This document shows positions 1-14,663 of a stretch of DNA of 64,000 nucleotides, piece by piece. The stretch is from the NCBI RefSeq assembly GCF_021261325.1, contig NZ_JAJSBI010000031.1, forward strand, positions 1 to 64,000, given 5' to 3'. Under the pieces are notes generated by a model that did not search any database, was not told where the DNA came from, and was given only the letters and a program-made list of their open reading frames with translations. The stretch's first letter is position 1. The number at the start of each line of letters is the position of its first letter. This stretch comes from Streptomyces guryensis (GTDB taxonomy: Bacteria; Actinomycetota; Actinomycetes; Streptomycetales; Streptomycetaceae). Position numbers and translations under genes: made by a program.

Positions 1-2
1 GT

Positions 3-121
3 GTTTCGGTGGTTATAGCGTGAGGGAAACGCCCGGTTACATTCCGAACCCGGAAGCTAAGCCTTACAGCGCCGATGGTACTGCAGGGGGGACCCTGTGG
101 GAGAGTAGGACGCCGCCGAAC
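3..121 (+). rRNA. rrf: 5S ribosomal RNA
   Basis: The first ~119 bases read as a Streptomyces 5S rRNA. The 5' end GTTTCGGTGG pairs with CCGCCGAAC at the 3' end to form the terminal helix, and the internal loop sequences (AACGCCCGG, TCCGAACCCGGAAG) are the conserved 5S segments. It is the last gene of an rRNA operon whose 16S and 23S lie before the window. The exact 5' and 3' ends are inferred from pairing and may be off by one or two bases. Confidence 0.95.
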
Positions 122-132
122 AATCATTCAAT

Positions 133-174
133 GGGTTGGACCCCGAACTTCGGTTCGGGGTCCAACCCTTTTTT
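133..174 (+). terminator. Rho-independent terminator of the rRNA operon
   Basis: A 16-bp perfect stem (GGGTTGGACCCCGAAC and its complement) closes on a TTCG tetraloop and is followed by six T. It lies 12 bases after 5S rRNA and is the natural end of the rRNA transcript. Confidence 0.93.
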
Positions 175-220
175 GTTCTCCGTCACTTGAAGTTCACGTT
201 GCGCAACCACCATCCGAAGC

Positions 221-898
221 ATGGGTACTGCTGCAATGCTCAGGGCCGCCGGCGTCGGAGTCGGTGACGAGGTTGTCGTGCCGGGCTTCGGGAACTCCGA
301 GGTCGCCGGGGCCGTCGCCCTCGCCGGCGCACAGCCGGTGTTCGCCGACATAGATCCGCTGACGTACTGCCTCGACCCGGCCGCTGTCGAGGCAGCCGTA
401 ACTCCGCGGACTGCGGCGGTCGTTGTCGTACACCGCTTCGGTCGGCCCGCCGACATCGCGCGGCTGCACGGTGTGGGGCAGCGGCACGGGCTTCTGGTGC
501 TGGAGCAGGGGGAGTCCGAGGCGCCGTACGACGAGATCGCTCAGCGGAGGGAGCGGGCCGCCTATCTCGACGCCAAGTTGAGGGGTGTGTGGACGCCCGA
601 CGGCGGTGACGGGCACACCTATCAGCAGTACGTCGTGCGGGTGCCGGGTAACGGGCGGCCGGATCGGGATGCCTTCGCTCGGGCCGTGCGGGCCAGGGGA
701 GTTGACTGCCGGGTGCCGGTGAAGACGCCTGTGCACCGGCTGCCGGAATTCCGCCGGTGCGTGTCGTTGCCGGAGACCGAGCGGGCCGCCGACGAGACCC
801 TCGCGTTGCCCGTGGACGCCGCGTTGACGAAGCGGGACATGCAGCGGATCGTGGGCGCGTGCAATGCGCTGGGCGGGCTGCTTCAGCCTGCCTTCTGA
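221..898 (+). CDS. DegT/DnrJ/EryC1/StrS-type aminotransferase-like protein, internally shortened
   Basis: The 225-residue product resembles PLP-dependent sugar aminotransferases of the DegT/DnrJ/EryC1 family. It has the segments GDEVVVPGFGNSEVAGAVAL, VFADIDPLTYCLDP and VVVVHRFGRPADI in the usual order, then the C-terminal part with DCRVPVKTPVHRLP. Family members are about 370 residues. Here the first ~45 residues are absent, and the middle is collapsed after VLEQGESEAPYDEI, where the PLP-binding lysine region should be. No alternative in-frame start lies between the stop at 188-190 and the ATG at 221, and no good ribosome site precedes it. The gene sits between the rRNA terminator and the tRNA promoter. 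It is probably catalytically inactive, either a decayed gene or a conserved small relative. Confidence 0.6.
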   Translation: MGTAAMLRAAGVGVGDEVVVPGFGNSEVAGAVALAGAQPVFADIDPLTYCLDPAAVEAAVTPRTAAVVVVHRFGRPADIARLHGVGQRHGLLVLEQGESEAPYDEIAQRRERAAYLDAKLRGVWTPDGGDGHTYQQYVVRVPGNGRPDRDAFARAVRARGVDCRVPVKTPVHRLPEFRRCVSLPETERAADETLALPVDAALTKRDMQRIVGACNALGGLLQPAF

Positions 899-925
899 TC
901 AGGCGGTAGGCACTGGGCGACGCGG

Positions 926-955
926 TTGGGAGCACGTGTCTGTTCGGGGTATGAT
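926..955 (+). promoter_or_regulatory. Promoter of tRNA-Thr
   Basis: TTGGGA (926-931) and TATGAT (950-955) are separated by 18 bases and lie about 40 bases before the tRNA. They match the housekeeping (HrdB-type) consensus. Inferred from sequence only. Confidence 0.55.
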
Positions 956-994
956 CTATTCCGTTGCCGAGAGGGAAAACCTCCAAGGTGACAG

Positions 995-1070
995 GCCCCT
1001 ATAGCTCAGTCGGTAGAGCGTCTCCATGGTAAGGAGAAGGTCAACGGTTCGATTCCGTTTGGGGGCTCCA
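995..1070 (+). tRNA. tRNA-Thr (anticodon GGU)
   Basis: A 76-base cloverleaf with all arms. The acceptor stem GCCCCTA pairs with TGGGGGC, the D arm is AGCTC..GAGC, the anticodon stem is TCTCC/GGAGA with loop ATGGTAA (anticodon GGT at 34-36), and the T arm is AACGG/CCGTT with loop TTCGATT. The 3' CCA is encoded. The anticodon reads ACC and ACU threonine codons. Confidence 0.96.
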
Positions 1071-1074
1071 CTCG

Positions 1075-1106
1075 AAAGGCCCCGCCCAATTGGGCGGGGC
1101 CTTTTT
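1075..1106 (+). terminator. Terminator between tRNA-Thr and osaC
   Basis: A 14-bp perfect stem (AAAGGCCCCGCCCA and its complement) with a two-base AT loop is followed by a T run. It ends the tRNA transcript. Because it lies only 17 bases from the stop of the convergent osaC gene, it may also act on that transcript, although the T run on that side is short. Confidence 0.9.
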
Positions 1107-1122
1107 CGTATTCGTGGGTTCC

Positions 1123-3876
1123 TCAGTCCTTGTGGAGGCCCGGGACCCGCATCGCCAGAATGGCCATGTCATCGGACGGGGCGTCGGACGCGAAGCGTTC
1201 CACCGCGCGCATGATGCGGGCGGCCACCGCGCCGGCGGTCAGGCCCGTACAGGTGGTGAGGACGTCGGTGAGGCCGTCGTCGCCGAGCATGCGGGTGCCC
1301 TCACGGCGCTCCGTGACACCGTCTGTGACGCACAGGAGGACGTCGCCCGGGTCGAGGGTGACTGTCTGCTCGTAGAGCTCCAGGTCGTCCATGACGCCGA
1401 GGAGCGGCTGGGGCTCGGCTGCCGGTTCGACCGTGCCGTCCTGGCGCAGACGGAGCGGGAGGGGGTGTCCGGCGCAGACCACCTTCAGTTCCGCGCTGCC
1501 GTCCTCCTGCGGCCGTAGCTCGCCGTAGAGGAGCGTCAGGAAACGGCTGCGGGCGCCCTCGTCGAGAATGGCCGAGTTCAGTCGCTCCAGGACCGCGGGG
1601 CCGCTGAGGCCCTCGCGGGCCAGGAGGCGGAGTGCGTGCCGGGCGAGGCCCGTGACGGCCGCCGCGTTGGGGCCCGTACCGCAGACGTCGCCGATGGCGA
1701 AGCCGTAGGCGCCGTCGCTGATCGGGAAGAGGTCGTAGAAGTCGCCGCCGACCTCGTTGCCCTCGCCGGCCGCGCGGTAGATGACCTCGACCTCCACGCC
1801 ACCGATCTCCGGGAGTTCCGGGGGCAGGAGGCTGCGCTGGAGGGCCTGGCTGATGGCCGTGCGCTCCGAGTACAGGCGGGCGTTGTCGAGGGCCAGGGCG
1901 GCCCGGCGGCTCAAGTCCTCGGCCAGTTCCAGGATTTCCTGGCGGAAGTGTTCGTCGGTGGGCTTGCCGAGGGTCAGCATGCCGATGACTCGGTTACGCG
2001 CCACCAGGGGCAGCACGACCGTCTCGCCACCGACCGCGGAGGCGGTGGCGAGCGTGGGGCCGATGCCCGAGGCGATCTGACGGGTCGGGCCGCCGCTCAG
2101 GCCGAGGCTGCGCATGGAGCTGCGTAGGGCCGCCTGGTGCGCGACCTCGCCGGGGGCCGACCAGACGCGGGCGCCGGGGGTCGGTACCGGGTCGGGCGGC
2201 GGGACCTTCGAGAGCAGCGACTTGATGCCGTCGATGAGTTCCTCGTCCTCGTGCAGGACGTACGACAGGTACGGCTCGGAGGCCTGGTCGGCGATCGTGT
2301 AGACGGCGCACCAGGTGGCGAGGGTGGGGACCGTCATCTGGGCCATCAGGGCCAGGGTCTGGTCGCGGTCCAGGGTGCCGGCCAGGAGGTCGGAGGCCTC
2401 GACGAGGAAGCTCAGCGAGCCTCGGCGCAGGCGTTCCAGTTCGCCGAGGCGGGCCGACTCGACGGCCAACGCGATCCGGTCGGCCGCGAATTGGAGGCGC
2501 AGGGCCTCTTCGTTCGAGTATCTGCCGGGGCTCTCGGCCGCCACGCCGAGGGAGCCGGTGAGGCGGCCCTCGACCTTCAGGGGGACCGTGACGACCGAGC
2601 GCATGCCCGTGCCCCTGAGGAGCGGAACGGCGCCGGGTACGGCCGTGAGGTCGTCGTGGACGGCCGGCATGCGGGCCGAGCCGTAGCGGCCGGGGCCCGC
2701 CTCGACGGGCACGCGCGCGAAGCGCTGGCGGGCGGAGGGCAGGCCCGTGGAGGCACGGACCTCCAGCTCCGTTTCGTCGTCGGTCGCGAGGAGCAGGAAG
2801 GCGGAGTCGGCGTCGAGCATGTCGCGGGCGCGTTCCACCGTGCGCTGCAGGAGGCCGTCGAGGTCGTCCGGGGCCGGAGAGCCGATGAACACCTCGAAGG
2901 GGTCGGTGCTCTGGCCGTCGGCGGTGGGTGAGGCGTCGGAAGCCGGGATGCGCATGGGGGTCTGCAGCACGGCCCGCTCATGGTCCCGGACGAGGAGGCA
3001 GACGGTGGACGGCTCGCCGCCCGTGTCACGGACGCGGAGGTGGGAGGCGTACACGGGGGTGACGCGCCCGTTGGCGCCCCTTATGCCGTAACTGCCCTCC
3101 CAGCGGGAGAGCTGGAGTGCCTCAGCGATGCCGGTGCTGGTGCCCGGGGTGTGCGGCCAGGCGGCGAGATCGGTAAGAGGCTTTCCGATCACCTGTTCGG
3201 CGGGGTAGCCGAAGAGTTCCTCCGCGTCCTCGTTCCACGAGGTGATGGAGCCGCCGCGGTCGATCTGGACCACCGCGACACGGACCCGGCCGTCGGCGAG
3301 GGGGAGGAGGTCGGCGGGCAGGGACGGGCCGGCGGCGCGGGTGCCCACCGCGCGCTCGGGGAGGTCGAGCTGGAACCAGACCTGCTTGTGGGTGGGTGTG
3401 TACTCGACGCCCCAGCGGCTTGCGAGGGCGGCGCACAGCTGGAGTCCCCGGCCGCCCTCCCGGTCGGGGCTGCCCATGTTGACGGGGTGCCCCTGGAGGG
3501 GGATCTCCCGCTCGGGATACCGGTCGGCCACCTCGATCCGTACGCCTTCGTCGCTGCGCAGGCACAGGACGTCCGCGGAGGTGCCCGCGTGCACCACGGC
3601 GTTGGTGACCAGCTCACTGGTGAGGACCACGGCGTCGTCGACGATGTCGGCGAAGCCCCAGCCCTGGAGGGTGTCGCGGACGAAGGAGCGGGCGGTCGCT
3701 ACCGATCGTCCGACAGGCTCGAAGCTGGCGGCCGCGCGCGCGGTGATCACAGAACTCCTCGTCCGGTTGTCGACGGGCAGGGCTGCCTGGCCGACCGGCT
3801 CGTGCCGCTGATGCGGCAGACCGCCCGTCGGCCGGGGGTCCGGGGGCTGTTCCCCCGGGATCAGTCCGGTGGTCAT
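1123..3876 (-). CDS. osaC: OsaC: RsbW-like/PAS/GAF/SpoIIE-type PP2C phosphatase
   Basis: The 917-residue protein has four parts. An RsbW-like HATPase_c_2 domain (about 45-165) carries the N-box SELVTNAVVHA and the glycine segment GGRGLQL. A PAS domain follows (about 195-310), then two GAF-like domains (about 335-480 and 485-660). The C terminus is a SpoIIE-type PP2C phosphatase (about 680-917) with GGDFYD, GDVCGTG and SDDMA metal-site motifs. In S. coelicolor, OsaC (SCO5747) switches off sigma-B after osmotic stress; the domain order and position beside osaA/osaB support orthology. The ATG at 3876 was chosen because a GGAGG lies upstream and the HATPase domain begins soon after. The reading frame stays open to 4551, but that part lacks domain character. 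It is divergent from osaA. Confidence 0.9.
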   Translation of the reverse strand: MTTGLIPGEQPPDPRPTGGLPHQRHEPVGQAALPVDNRTRSSVITARAAASFEPVGRSVATARSFVRDTLQGWGFADIVDDAVVLTSELVTNAVVHAGTSADVLCLRSDEGVRIEVADRYPEREIPLQGHPVNMGSPDREGGRGLQLCAALASRWGVEYTPTHKQVWFQLDLPERAVGTRAAGPSLPADLLPLADGRVRVAVVQIDRGGSITSWNEDAEELFGYPAEQVIGKPLTDLAAWPHTPGTSTGIAEALQLSRWEGSYGIRGANGRVTPVYASHLRVRDTGGEPSTVCLLVRDHERAVLQTPMRIPASDASPTADGQSTDPFEVFIGSPAPDDLDGLLQRTVERARDMLDADSAFLLLATDDETELEVRASTGLPSARQRFARVPVEAGPGRYGSARMPAVHDDLTAVPGAVPLLRGTGMRSVVTVPLKVEGRLTGSLGVAAESPGRYSNEEALRLQFAADRIALAVESARLGELERLRRGSLSFLVEASDLLAGTLDRDQTLALMAQMTVPTLATWCAVYTIADQASEPYLSYVLHEDEELIDGIKSLLSKVPPPDPVPTPGARVWSAPGEVAHQAALRSSMRSLGLSGGPTRQIASGIGPTLATASAVGGETVVLPLVARNRVIGMLTLGKPTDEHFRQEILELAEDLSRRAALALDNARLYSERTAISQALQRSLLPPELPEIGGVEVEVIYRAAGEGNEVGGDFYDLFPISDGAYGFAIGDVCGTGPNAAAVTGLARHALRLLAREGLSGPAVLERLNSAILDEGARSRFLTLLYGELRPQEDGSAELKVVCAGHPLPLRLRQDGTVEPAAEPQPLLGVMDDLELYEQTVTLDPGDVLLCVTDGVTERREGTRMLGDDGLTDVLTTCTGLTAGAVAARIMRAVERFASDAPSDDMAILAMRVPGLHKD

Positions 3877-4252
3877 GTGTGCGGCCGCCCCTCCGATGCC
3901 CGCTCGTTCTCGTGCCACCGCCCAGGCCGGACGGACCGGCGTGGCTGGACAGCCGCATGCAAGGTTACTTACCTTCGACGGCCATGCGGATGCCGGTCTG
4001 CAGTGTTTCCGCCCAGAGGGTGTGCGGACGATGTGCGAAGCTGCCGAACTGTTATGGCCGGGTTCAGGCAGGGTGAAACACTGGGCAAGCTTCTTGTGAA
4101 GGTCCGGACAGGCCGAGTGGCTTCCGCGTGCAGTGGGCAGCAGCCCGTGGTGCGGCCTGGTACATCGGGCAGAGGCAAGCAGCAGTAACTGGTACGTCCA
4201 GCGGTAGTACCGGAGCACAGCAGTAACGGTCGACCCCTGCGGGAGGGACACA
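3877..4252. promoter_or_regulatory. Divergent intergenic region between osaC and osaA
   Basis: This 376-base gap must hold the promoters of both osaC (leftward) and osaA (rightward). No convincing gene, and no clear sigma-B-type (GGGTAC/T) or sigma-70 promoter, could be picked out by eye. The ribosome site for osaA, GGGAGGG, is at 4241-4247. Confidence 0.4.
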
Positions 4253-9724
<5,472 letters not shown>

Positions 9725-9968
9725 CAAGAACCATCGATGTTCACACGGAGTTGCTGACTCAGTGTGCCCGAAGCCGTGTAGAAGTACGGGATTCGGGGAA
9801 CCTTCTGGTCTCCCGCTACGTTTCTGCTACGTGCACAGTGACATCACGGTGACAGGGTGTGGCGACGGGCGGGGTACGGCTACGATGACCGGCACAAGGA
9901 CGGGCGGCGAAAGGGAGTCGTCCCCAGGGGCGGCGCCCGGTGCACATCCGGGGCGAGGAGGGCGGGCC

Positions 9969-10649
9969 ATGGTGCAGAAGGCCAAGATCCTCCTGGTCGA
10001 TGACCGGCCGGAGAATCTGCTTGCGCTGGAGGCCATCCTCTCTGCGCTCGATCAGACGCTGGTGCGGGCATCGTCCGGGGAGGAAGCGCTCAAAGCACTG
10101 CTCACGGACGACTTCGCGGTCATTCTGCTGGACGTCCAGATGCCAGGCATGGACGGTTTCGAGACAGCCGCACACATCAAGCGGCGAGAACGGACCCGGG
10201 ACATCCCGATCATCTTCCTCACCGCGATCAACCACGGCCCGCATCACACCTTCCGTGGGTACGCGGCGGGTGCGGTGGACTACATCTCCAAGCCGTTCGA
10301 CCCGTGGGTGCTGCGCGCCAAGGTCTCGGTGTTCGTCGAGCTGTACATGAAGAACTGCCAGCTGCGGGAGCAGGCGGCGCTGCTGCGGCTCCAGTTGGAG
10401 GGCGGCGGCAAGACCGCGGTCGGCGAGACCAAGGAGCCCGCCAGCCTGCTCGCCGAGCTGTCGGCGCGGCTCGCGGCGGTCGAGGAGCAGGCCGAGGCCC
10501 TGTCGAAACAGCTCGACGACGAGTCGGCGGACGCGGCGGCGGTGGCGACCGCGGCCCATCTCGAACGCAAACTCACGGGCTTGCGGCGGGCACTGGACGC
10601 CCTGGAGCCGGGCGCCGGCAGCGCGTCCTCCGTGTCCTCGCAGAACTGA
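9969..10649 (+). CDS. osaB: OsaB: response regulator with C-terminal coiled coil
   Basis: The 226-residue protein has an N-terminal receiver domain (1-125) with the acid pair DD in ILLVDDRPEN, phospho-acceptor Asp55 in LLDVQMPGMDG, a Thr switch residue in FLTA and a conserved Lys in ISKPFDP. It is followed by an Ala/Glu/Leu-rich coiled coil (about 145-215) in place of a DNA-binding domain. OsaB (SCO5749) is the essential osmoadaptation regulator of S. coelicolor and lies next to osaA, as here. The ATG at 9969 is preceded by a GAGGAGGGCGGG ribosome site; the open frame upstream to 9762 has no domain. The coiled coil suggests output by protein contact rather than DNA binding. Confidence 0.92.
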   Translation: MVQKAKILLVDDRPENLLALEAILSALDQTLVRASSGEEALKALLTDDFAVILLDVQMPGMDGFETAAHIKRRERTRDIPIIFLTAINHGPHHTFRGYAAGAVDYISKPFDPWVLRAKVSVFVELYMKNCQLREQAALLRLQLEGGGKTAVGETKEPASLLAELSARLAAVEEQAEALSKQLDDESADAAAVATAAHLERKLTGLRRALDALEPGAGSASSVSSQN

Positions 10650-10773
10650 CCTCCGGGCGCGGACCAGTTACCCATGAGGACGCGTCAGTTCCGCGCCCGC
10701 TACGGGGCGACACGAACGGGTGAAGCAGTAGGCACACGTGTCCGCTGTCGCCTCCACCGGTAACCTCACACCT

Positions 10774-13482
10774 ATGGCCTCACGTCCCTCCGCTGCCAAG
10801 AAGCAGCCCGCGAAGAAGGCGGCGGCTCCGGCGAAGAAGGCCGCTGCGAAAAAGGCTCCGGCGAAGAAGGCGCCGGCCAAGAAAGCCGCGGCGAAGAAGT
10901 CGGCGCCCCCGCCGAAGCCTGCGCCGAACCCGACAGGTGGTATCTACAAGCTTGTCCGCGCCCTGTGGCTGGGTGTCGCGCACACTGTCGGCGCCGTCTT
11001 CCGCGGCATAGGGAACGGCGCCAAGAACCTCGACCCGGCACACCGCAAGGACGGTATCGCCCTGCTGCTGCTCGCCATCGCGCTGATCGTGGCCGCAGGC
11101 ACCTGGGCCGATCTGCGCGGGCCCGTAGGTGACCTCGTCGAGATCCTGGTGACCGGCTCCTTCGGCCGCCTCGACCTGCTCGTGCCGATACTGCTCGCGG
11201 TGATCGCCGTGCGCTTCATCCGGCACCCCGAGCAGCCCGAGGCCAACGGCCGCATCGTGATCGGGCTGTCCGCGCTCGTCATCGGTGTGCTCGGCCAGGT
11301 CCACATCGCCTGCGGGGCGCCCGCCCGCAGCGACGGCATGCAGGCGATAAGGGACGCCGGCGGCCTCATCGGCTGGGCGGCGGCGACCCCGCTGAGATAT
11401 GCGATGGGCGACGTCCTGGCCGTACCTCTGCTCGTGCTGCTGACGATCTTCGGGCTGCTCGTCGTCACGGCCACCCCGGTCAACGCGATCCCGCAGCGGC
11501 TGCGGCTGCTCGGTGTGAAGCTCGGCGTCCTTCACGATCCGGAGGAGGACGAGTTCACCGAGGACGAGCAGCGTTACGACGAGCAGTGGCGCGAGGCGCT
11601 GCCGGCGCGCACGCGCAGGCGCGGTCCGGCCCCGGAGGCCTACAACCCCGACAGCGCGGAGCAGGAGGCCCTCTCGCGGCGTCGTGGCCGCCCGCGGAGG
11701 TCCGCCGTCCCACAGCCCGACATGCAGCGCCCCATGGACGCCGTGGACGTCGCAGCGGCAGCTGCCGCCGCGCTCGACGGCGCCGTCATGCACGGCATGC
11801 CGCCTTCCCCGATCGTCGCGGACCTCACCCAGGGGGTGAGCGTCGGGGACCGCGAGGAGAGCACACCGACACCCACGCCGGCGCCGAAGGCCGTGCCGGC
11901 CGCCCGCCCGAAGCAGGAGAAGCTGAAGGTCGAGGTCGCGGATCTCACCAAGCCCGCGCCCGAGGCGCCGGGCGACCTGCCCGCCCGCGCCGAGCAGCTT
12001 CAGCTCGCCGGCGACATCACCTACTCCCTGCCGTCGCTCGACCTCCTCACGCGTGGCGGTCCCGGCAAGGCACGCAGCGCGGCCAACGACGCGGTGGTCG
12101 CGTCACTCACCAACGTCTTCACCGAGTTCAAGGTGGACGCTGCCGTCACCGGCTTCACCCGCGGACCGACGGTCACGCGGTACGAGGTGGAGCTCGGCCC
12201 CGCCGTCAAGGTCGAGCGGATCACCGCGCTGACCAAGAACATCGCGTACGCCGTCGCCAGCCCGGACGTGCGGATCATCAGCCCGATCCCCGGCAAGTCC
12301 GCGGTCGGCATCGAAATCCCGAACACCGACCGCGAGATGGTCAACCTGGGTGACGTGCTGCGCCTGGCGGCAGCCGCCGAGGACGACCATCCGATGCTGG
12401 TCGCGCTCGGCAAGGACGTCGAGGGCGGCTATGTGATGGCCAACCTCGCGAAGATGCCGCACGTCCTCGTGGCCGGGGCCACCGGTTCCGGTAAATCGTC
12501 GTGCATCAACTGCCTGATCACGTCGATCATGGTCCGCGCGACACCCGAGGACGTCCGTATGGTCCTCGTCGACCCCAAGCGGGTCGAGCTGACCGCCTAC
12601 GAGGGCATCCCGCACCTGATCACACCGATCATCACCAACCCGAAGCGGGCCGCCGAGGCGCTCCAGTGGGTCGTACGGGAGATGGACCTCAGGTACGACG
12701 ACCTGGCCGCGTTCGGATTCCGGCACATCGACGACTTCAACGAGGCCATCCGCAACGGCAAGGTGAAGCTGCCCGAAGGCAGCGAGCGGGAGCTGCAGCC
12801 GTACCCGTATCTGCTGGTGATCGTCGACGAGCTCGCCGACCTGATGATGGTCGCGCCGCGGGACGTCGAGGACGCGATCGTGCGCATCACTCAGCTCGCG
12901 CGCGCGGCCGGCATTCACCTGGTGCTTGCCACGCAGCGGCCCTCGGTCGACGTCGTCACCGGTCTGATCAAGGCGAACGTGCCCTCGCGGCTCGCCTTCG
13001 CCACCTCCTCGCTCGCCGACAGCCGCGTCATCCTCGACCAGCCGGGTGCCGAGAAGCTGATCGGCAAGGGCGACGGGCTGTTCCTGCCGATGGGGGCCAA
13101 CAAGCCGACCCGTATGCAGGGCGCCTTCGTGACCGAGGACGAGGTCGCGGCCATCGTCCAGCACTGCAAGGACCAGATGGCGCCCGTCTTCCGGGACGAC
13201 GTCACCGTGGGCACCAAGCAGAAGAAGGAGATCGACGAGGAGATCGGCGACGACCTCGACCTGCTGTGCCAGGCGGCCGAGCTGGTGGTGTCCACACAGT
13301 TCGGGTCGACATCCATGCTCCAGCGCAAGCTGCGCGTCGGTTTCGCCAAGGCCGGGCGGCTCATGGACCTCATGGAGTCCAGGGGCATCGTCGGACCGAG
13401 TGAAGGGTCGAAAGCTCGTGACGTTCTTGTGAAGGCTGACGAGCTGGACGGAGTGCTCGCGGTGATCCGCGGGGAGGCTTGA
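10774..13482 (+). CDS. ftsK: FtsK/SpoIIIE DNA translocase
   Basis: The ~902-residue protein begins with a Lys/Ala/Pro-rich tail of AKKAP-type repeats. Membrane segments follow (for example GIALLLLAIALIVAAGTWA and the segments to about residue 245), then a Pro/Glu-rich linker. The motor domain has Walker A AGATGSGKSS at about 568-576 and Walker B in LLVIVDELADLMM, and a winged-helix gamma domain lies at about 830-901. It pumps DNA through the sporulation septum during chromosome segregation. The ATG at 10774 is preferred because related proteins start MASR. A GTG at 10738, twelve codons earlier, is also possible; neither start has a strong ribosome site. Confidence 0.93.
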   Translation: MASRPSAAKKQPAKKAAAPAKKAAAKKAPAKKAPAKKAAAKKSAPPPKPAPNPTGGIYKLVRALWLGVAHTVGAVFRGIGNGAKNLDPAHRKDGIALLLLAIALIVAAGTWADLRGPVGDLVEILVTGSFGRLDLLVPILLAVIAVRFIRHPEQPEANGRIVIGLSALVIGVLGQVHIACGAPARSDGMQAIRDAGGLIGWAAATPLRYAMGDVLAVPLLVLLTIFGLLVVTATPVNAIPQRLRLLGVKLGVLHDPEEDEFTEDEQRYDEQWREALPARTRRRGPAPEAYNPDSAEQEALSRRRGRPRRSAVPQPDMQRPMDAVDVAAAAAAALDGAVMHGMPPSPIVADLTQGVSVGDREESTPTPTPAPKAVPAARPKQEKLKVEVADLTKPAPEAPGDLPARAEQLQLAGDITYSLPSLDLLTRGGPGKARSAANDAVVASLTNVFTEFKVDAAVTGFTRGPTVTRYEVELGPAVKVERITALTKNIAYAVASPDVRIISPIPGKSAVGIEIPNTDREMVNLGDVLRLAAAAEDDHPMLVALGKDVEGGYVMANLAKMPHVLVAGATGSGKSSCINCLITSIMVRATPEDVRMVLVDPKRVELTAYEGIPHLITPIITNPKRAAEALQWVVREMDLRYDDLAAFGFRHIDDFNEAIRNGKVKLPEGSERELQPYPYLLVIVDELADLMMVAPRDVEDAIVRITQLARAAGIHLVLATQRPSVDVVTGLIKANVPSRLAFATSSLADSRVILDQPGAEKLIGKGDGLFLPMGANKPTRMQGAFVTEDEVAAIVQHCKDQMAPVFRDDVTVGTKQKKEIDEEIGDDLDLLCQAAELVVSTQFGSTSMLQRKLRVGFAKAGRLMDLMESRGIVGPSEGSKARDVLVKADELDGVLAVIRGEA

Positions 13483-13653
13483 GAAAGAGGCTCGCGCAGG
13501 TGGGCCACCGATGTCCGATCGTGACTCACCCGTAAGGGATCATTGAGCAACCGTTTCCCTTCCCCGTACGTCAAGTTGAGGGAAGCGACAATCGCGCACC
13601 CCGCCATCGGCGTGTCCGGCCATTCCGATGGGCTACAAAGTCCGACCGCCCGG

Positions 13654-13684
13654 TTGCCCCACCCTTTCGCACCCCCCATAGACT
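13654..13684 (+). promoter_or_regulatory. Candidate promoter of the RodZ-like gene
   Basis: TTGCCC (13654-13659) and TAGACT (13679-13684) are 19 bases apart and end 43 bases before the GTG start. The spacing is slightly long, so this is only a candidate. Confidence 0.35.
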
Positions 13685-13727
13685 GAACCTCCAGCACAGG
13701 TGGCTTAAACGCTCGAAAGGCGCCCCC

Positions 13728-14567
13728 GTGTCCATCGGCAACTCCCCTGAAGACGAGCGTCCGTTCGAAGACGATCGCGAGGCAGCCCGCTTCTCCGTCG
13801 GCCATGCCCTCCGGCAGGCACGCATCGCGGCCGGGTTGACCGTCGACGACGTCACCAATGCCACCCGGGTCCGCATCGCCATCGTGCACGCCATCGAGGC
13901 GGACGACTTCGCCCCCTGCGGCGGCGACGTCTACGCCCGAGGCCACATCCGGACCCTGGCCAAGGCTGTCCACCTCGATCCGGCCCCGCTGCTCGCGCGG
14001 TACGACGCCGAGCACGGCGGCCGCCCGGCCCCGACCCCGGCAGCCCCCCTCTTCGAGGCGGAACGCATCCGACCCGAGCGGCGCGGGCCCAACTGGACCG
14101 CGGCCATGGTCGCCGCGATCGTCGCCGTGGTCGGCTTCGTCGGCTTCACCGCCTTCAAGGGGAGCGACGACGGCGGCACGAAGACGCAGGTCGCCGAGGG
14201 ATCCACGCCCTCGACCAGCAAGTCTGCCTCGCCCGCGCCCAAGAGCAGCAAGTCCGACAACCCGAAGTCCAACCCCTCGGACAGCGCCATCGCGGCCGCG
14301 CCCCAGGACAAGGTGACCGTCCAGGTCAGCGCTGCCGACGGGCGCAGCTGGATCTCGGCCAAGGACCACAACGGCCGGCTCCTCTTCGACGGACTCCTCA
14401 AGCAGGGTGACTCCAAGACCTTCCAGGACAGCGAGAAGATCAACCTCGTCCTCGGCGACGCGGGCGCGATCCAGCTCTACGTCAACGGAAAGAAGATCGA
14501 CGGCAACTTCCAGCCCGGCGCGGTTGAGCGCCTGACATACACGAAGGGCGACCCCCAGGCCGGGTGA
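13728..14567 (+). CDS. RodZ-like helix-turn-helix membrane protein
   Basis: The 279-residue protein has an N-terminal HTH of the RodZ/XRE type (about 22-95, including ALRQARIAAGLTVDDVTNAT), one membrane helix (WTAAMVAAIVAVVGFVGFTA, about 123-143), a Ser/Lys/Pro-rich linker and a C-terminal DUF4115-type beta domain (about 190-275). RodZ links MreB filaments to the cell wall machinery. In Streptomyces the partner is likely an MreB-related protein, but that is inference. The GTG start at 13728 follows a GAAAGG ribosome site. Its place between ftsK and rimO is the usual Streptomyces order. Confidence 0.85.
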   Translation: MSIGNSPEDERPFEDDREAARFSVGHALRQARIAAGLTVDDVTNATRVRIAIVHAIEADDFAPCGGDVYARGHIRTLAKAVHLDPAPLLARYDAEHGGRPAPTPAAPLFEAERIRPERRGPNWTAAMVAAIVAVVGFVGFTAFKGSDDGGTKTQVAEGSTPSTSKSASPAPKSSKSDNPKSNPSDSAIAAAPQDKVTVQVSAADGRSWISAKDHNGRLLFDGLLKQGDSKTFQDSEKINLVLGDAGAIQLYVNGKKIDGNFQPGAVERLTYTKGDPQAG

Positions 14568-14663
14568 CGCCGACCGGCAGGTACGCAGGTCCATACGGGG
14601 TTGGCCAAGATCGGCCAACCCCGTCGACGTGGGCTGTCAGTGAGACAAAGTAGTCTTGAGCGC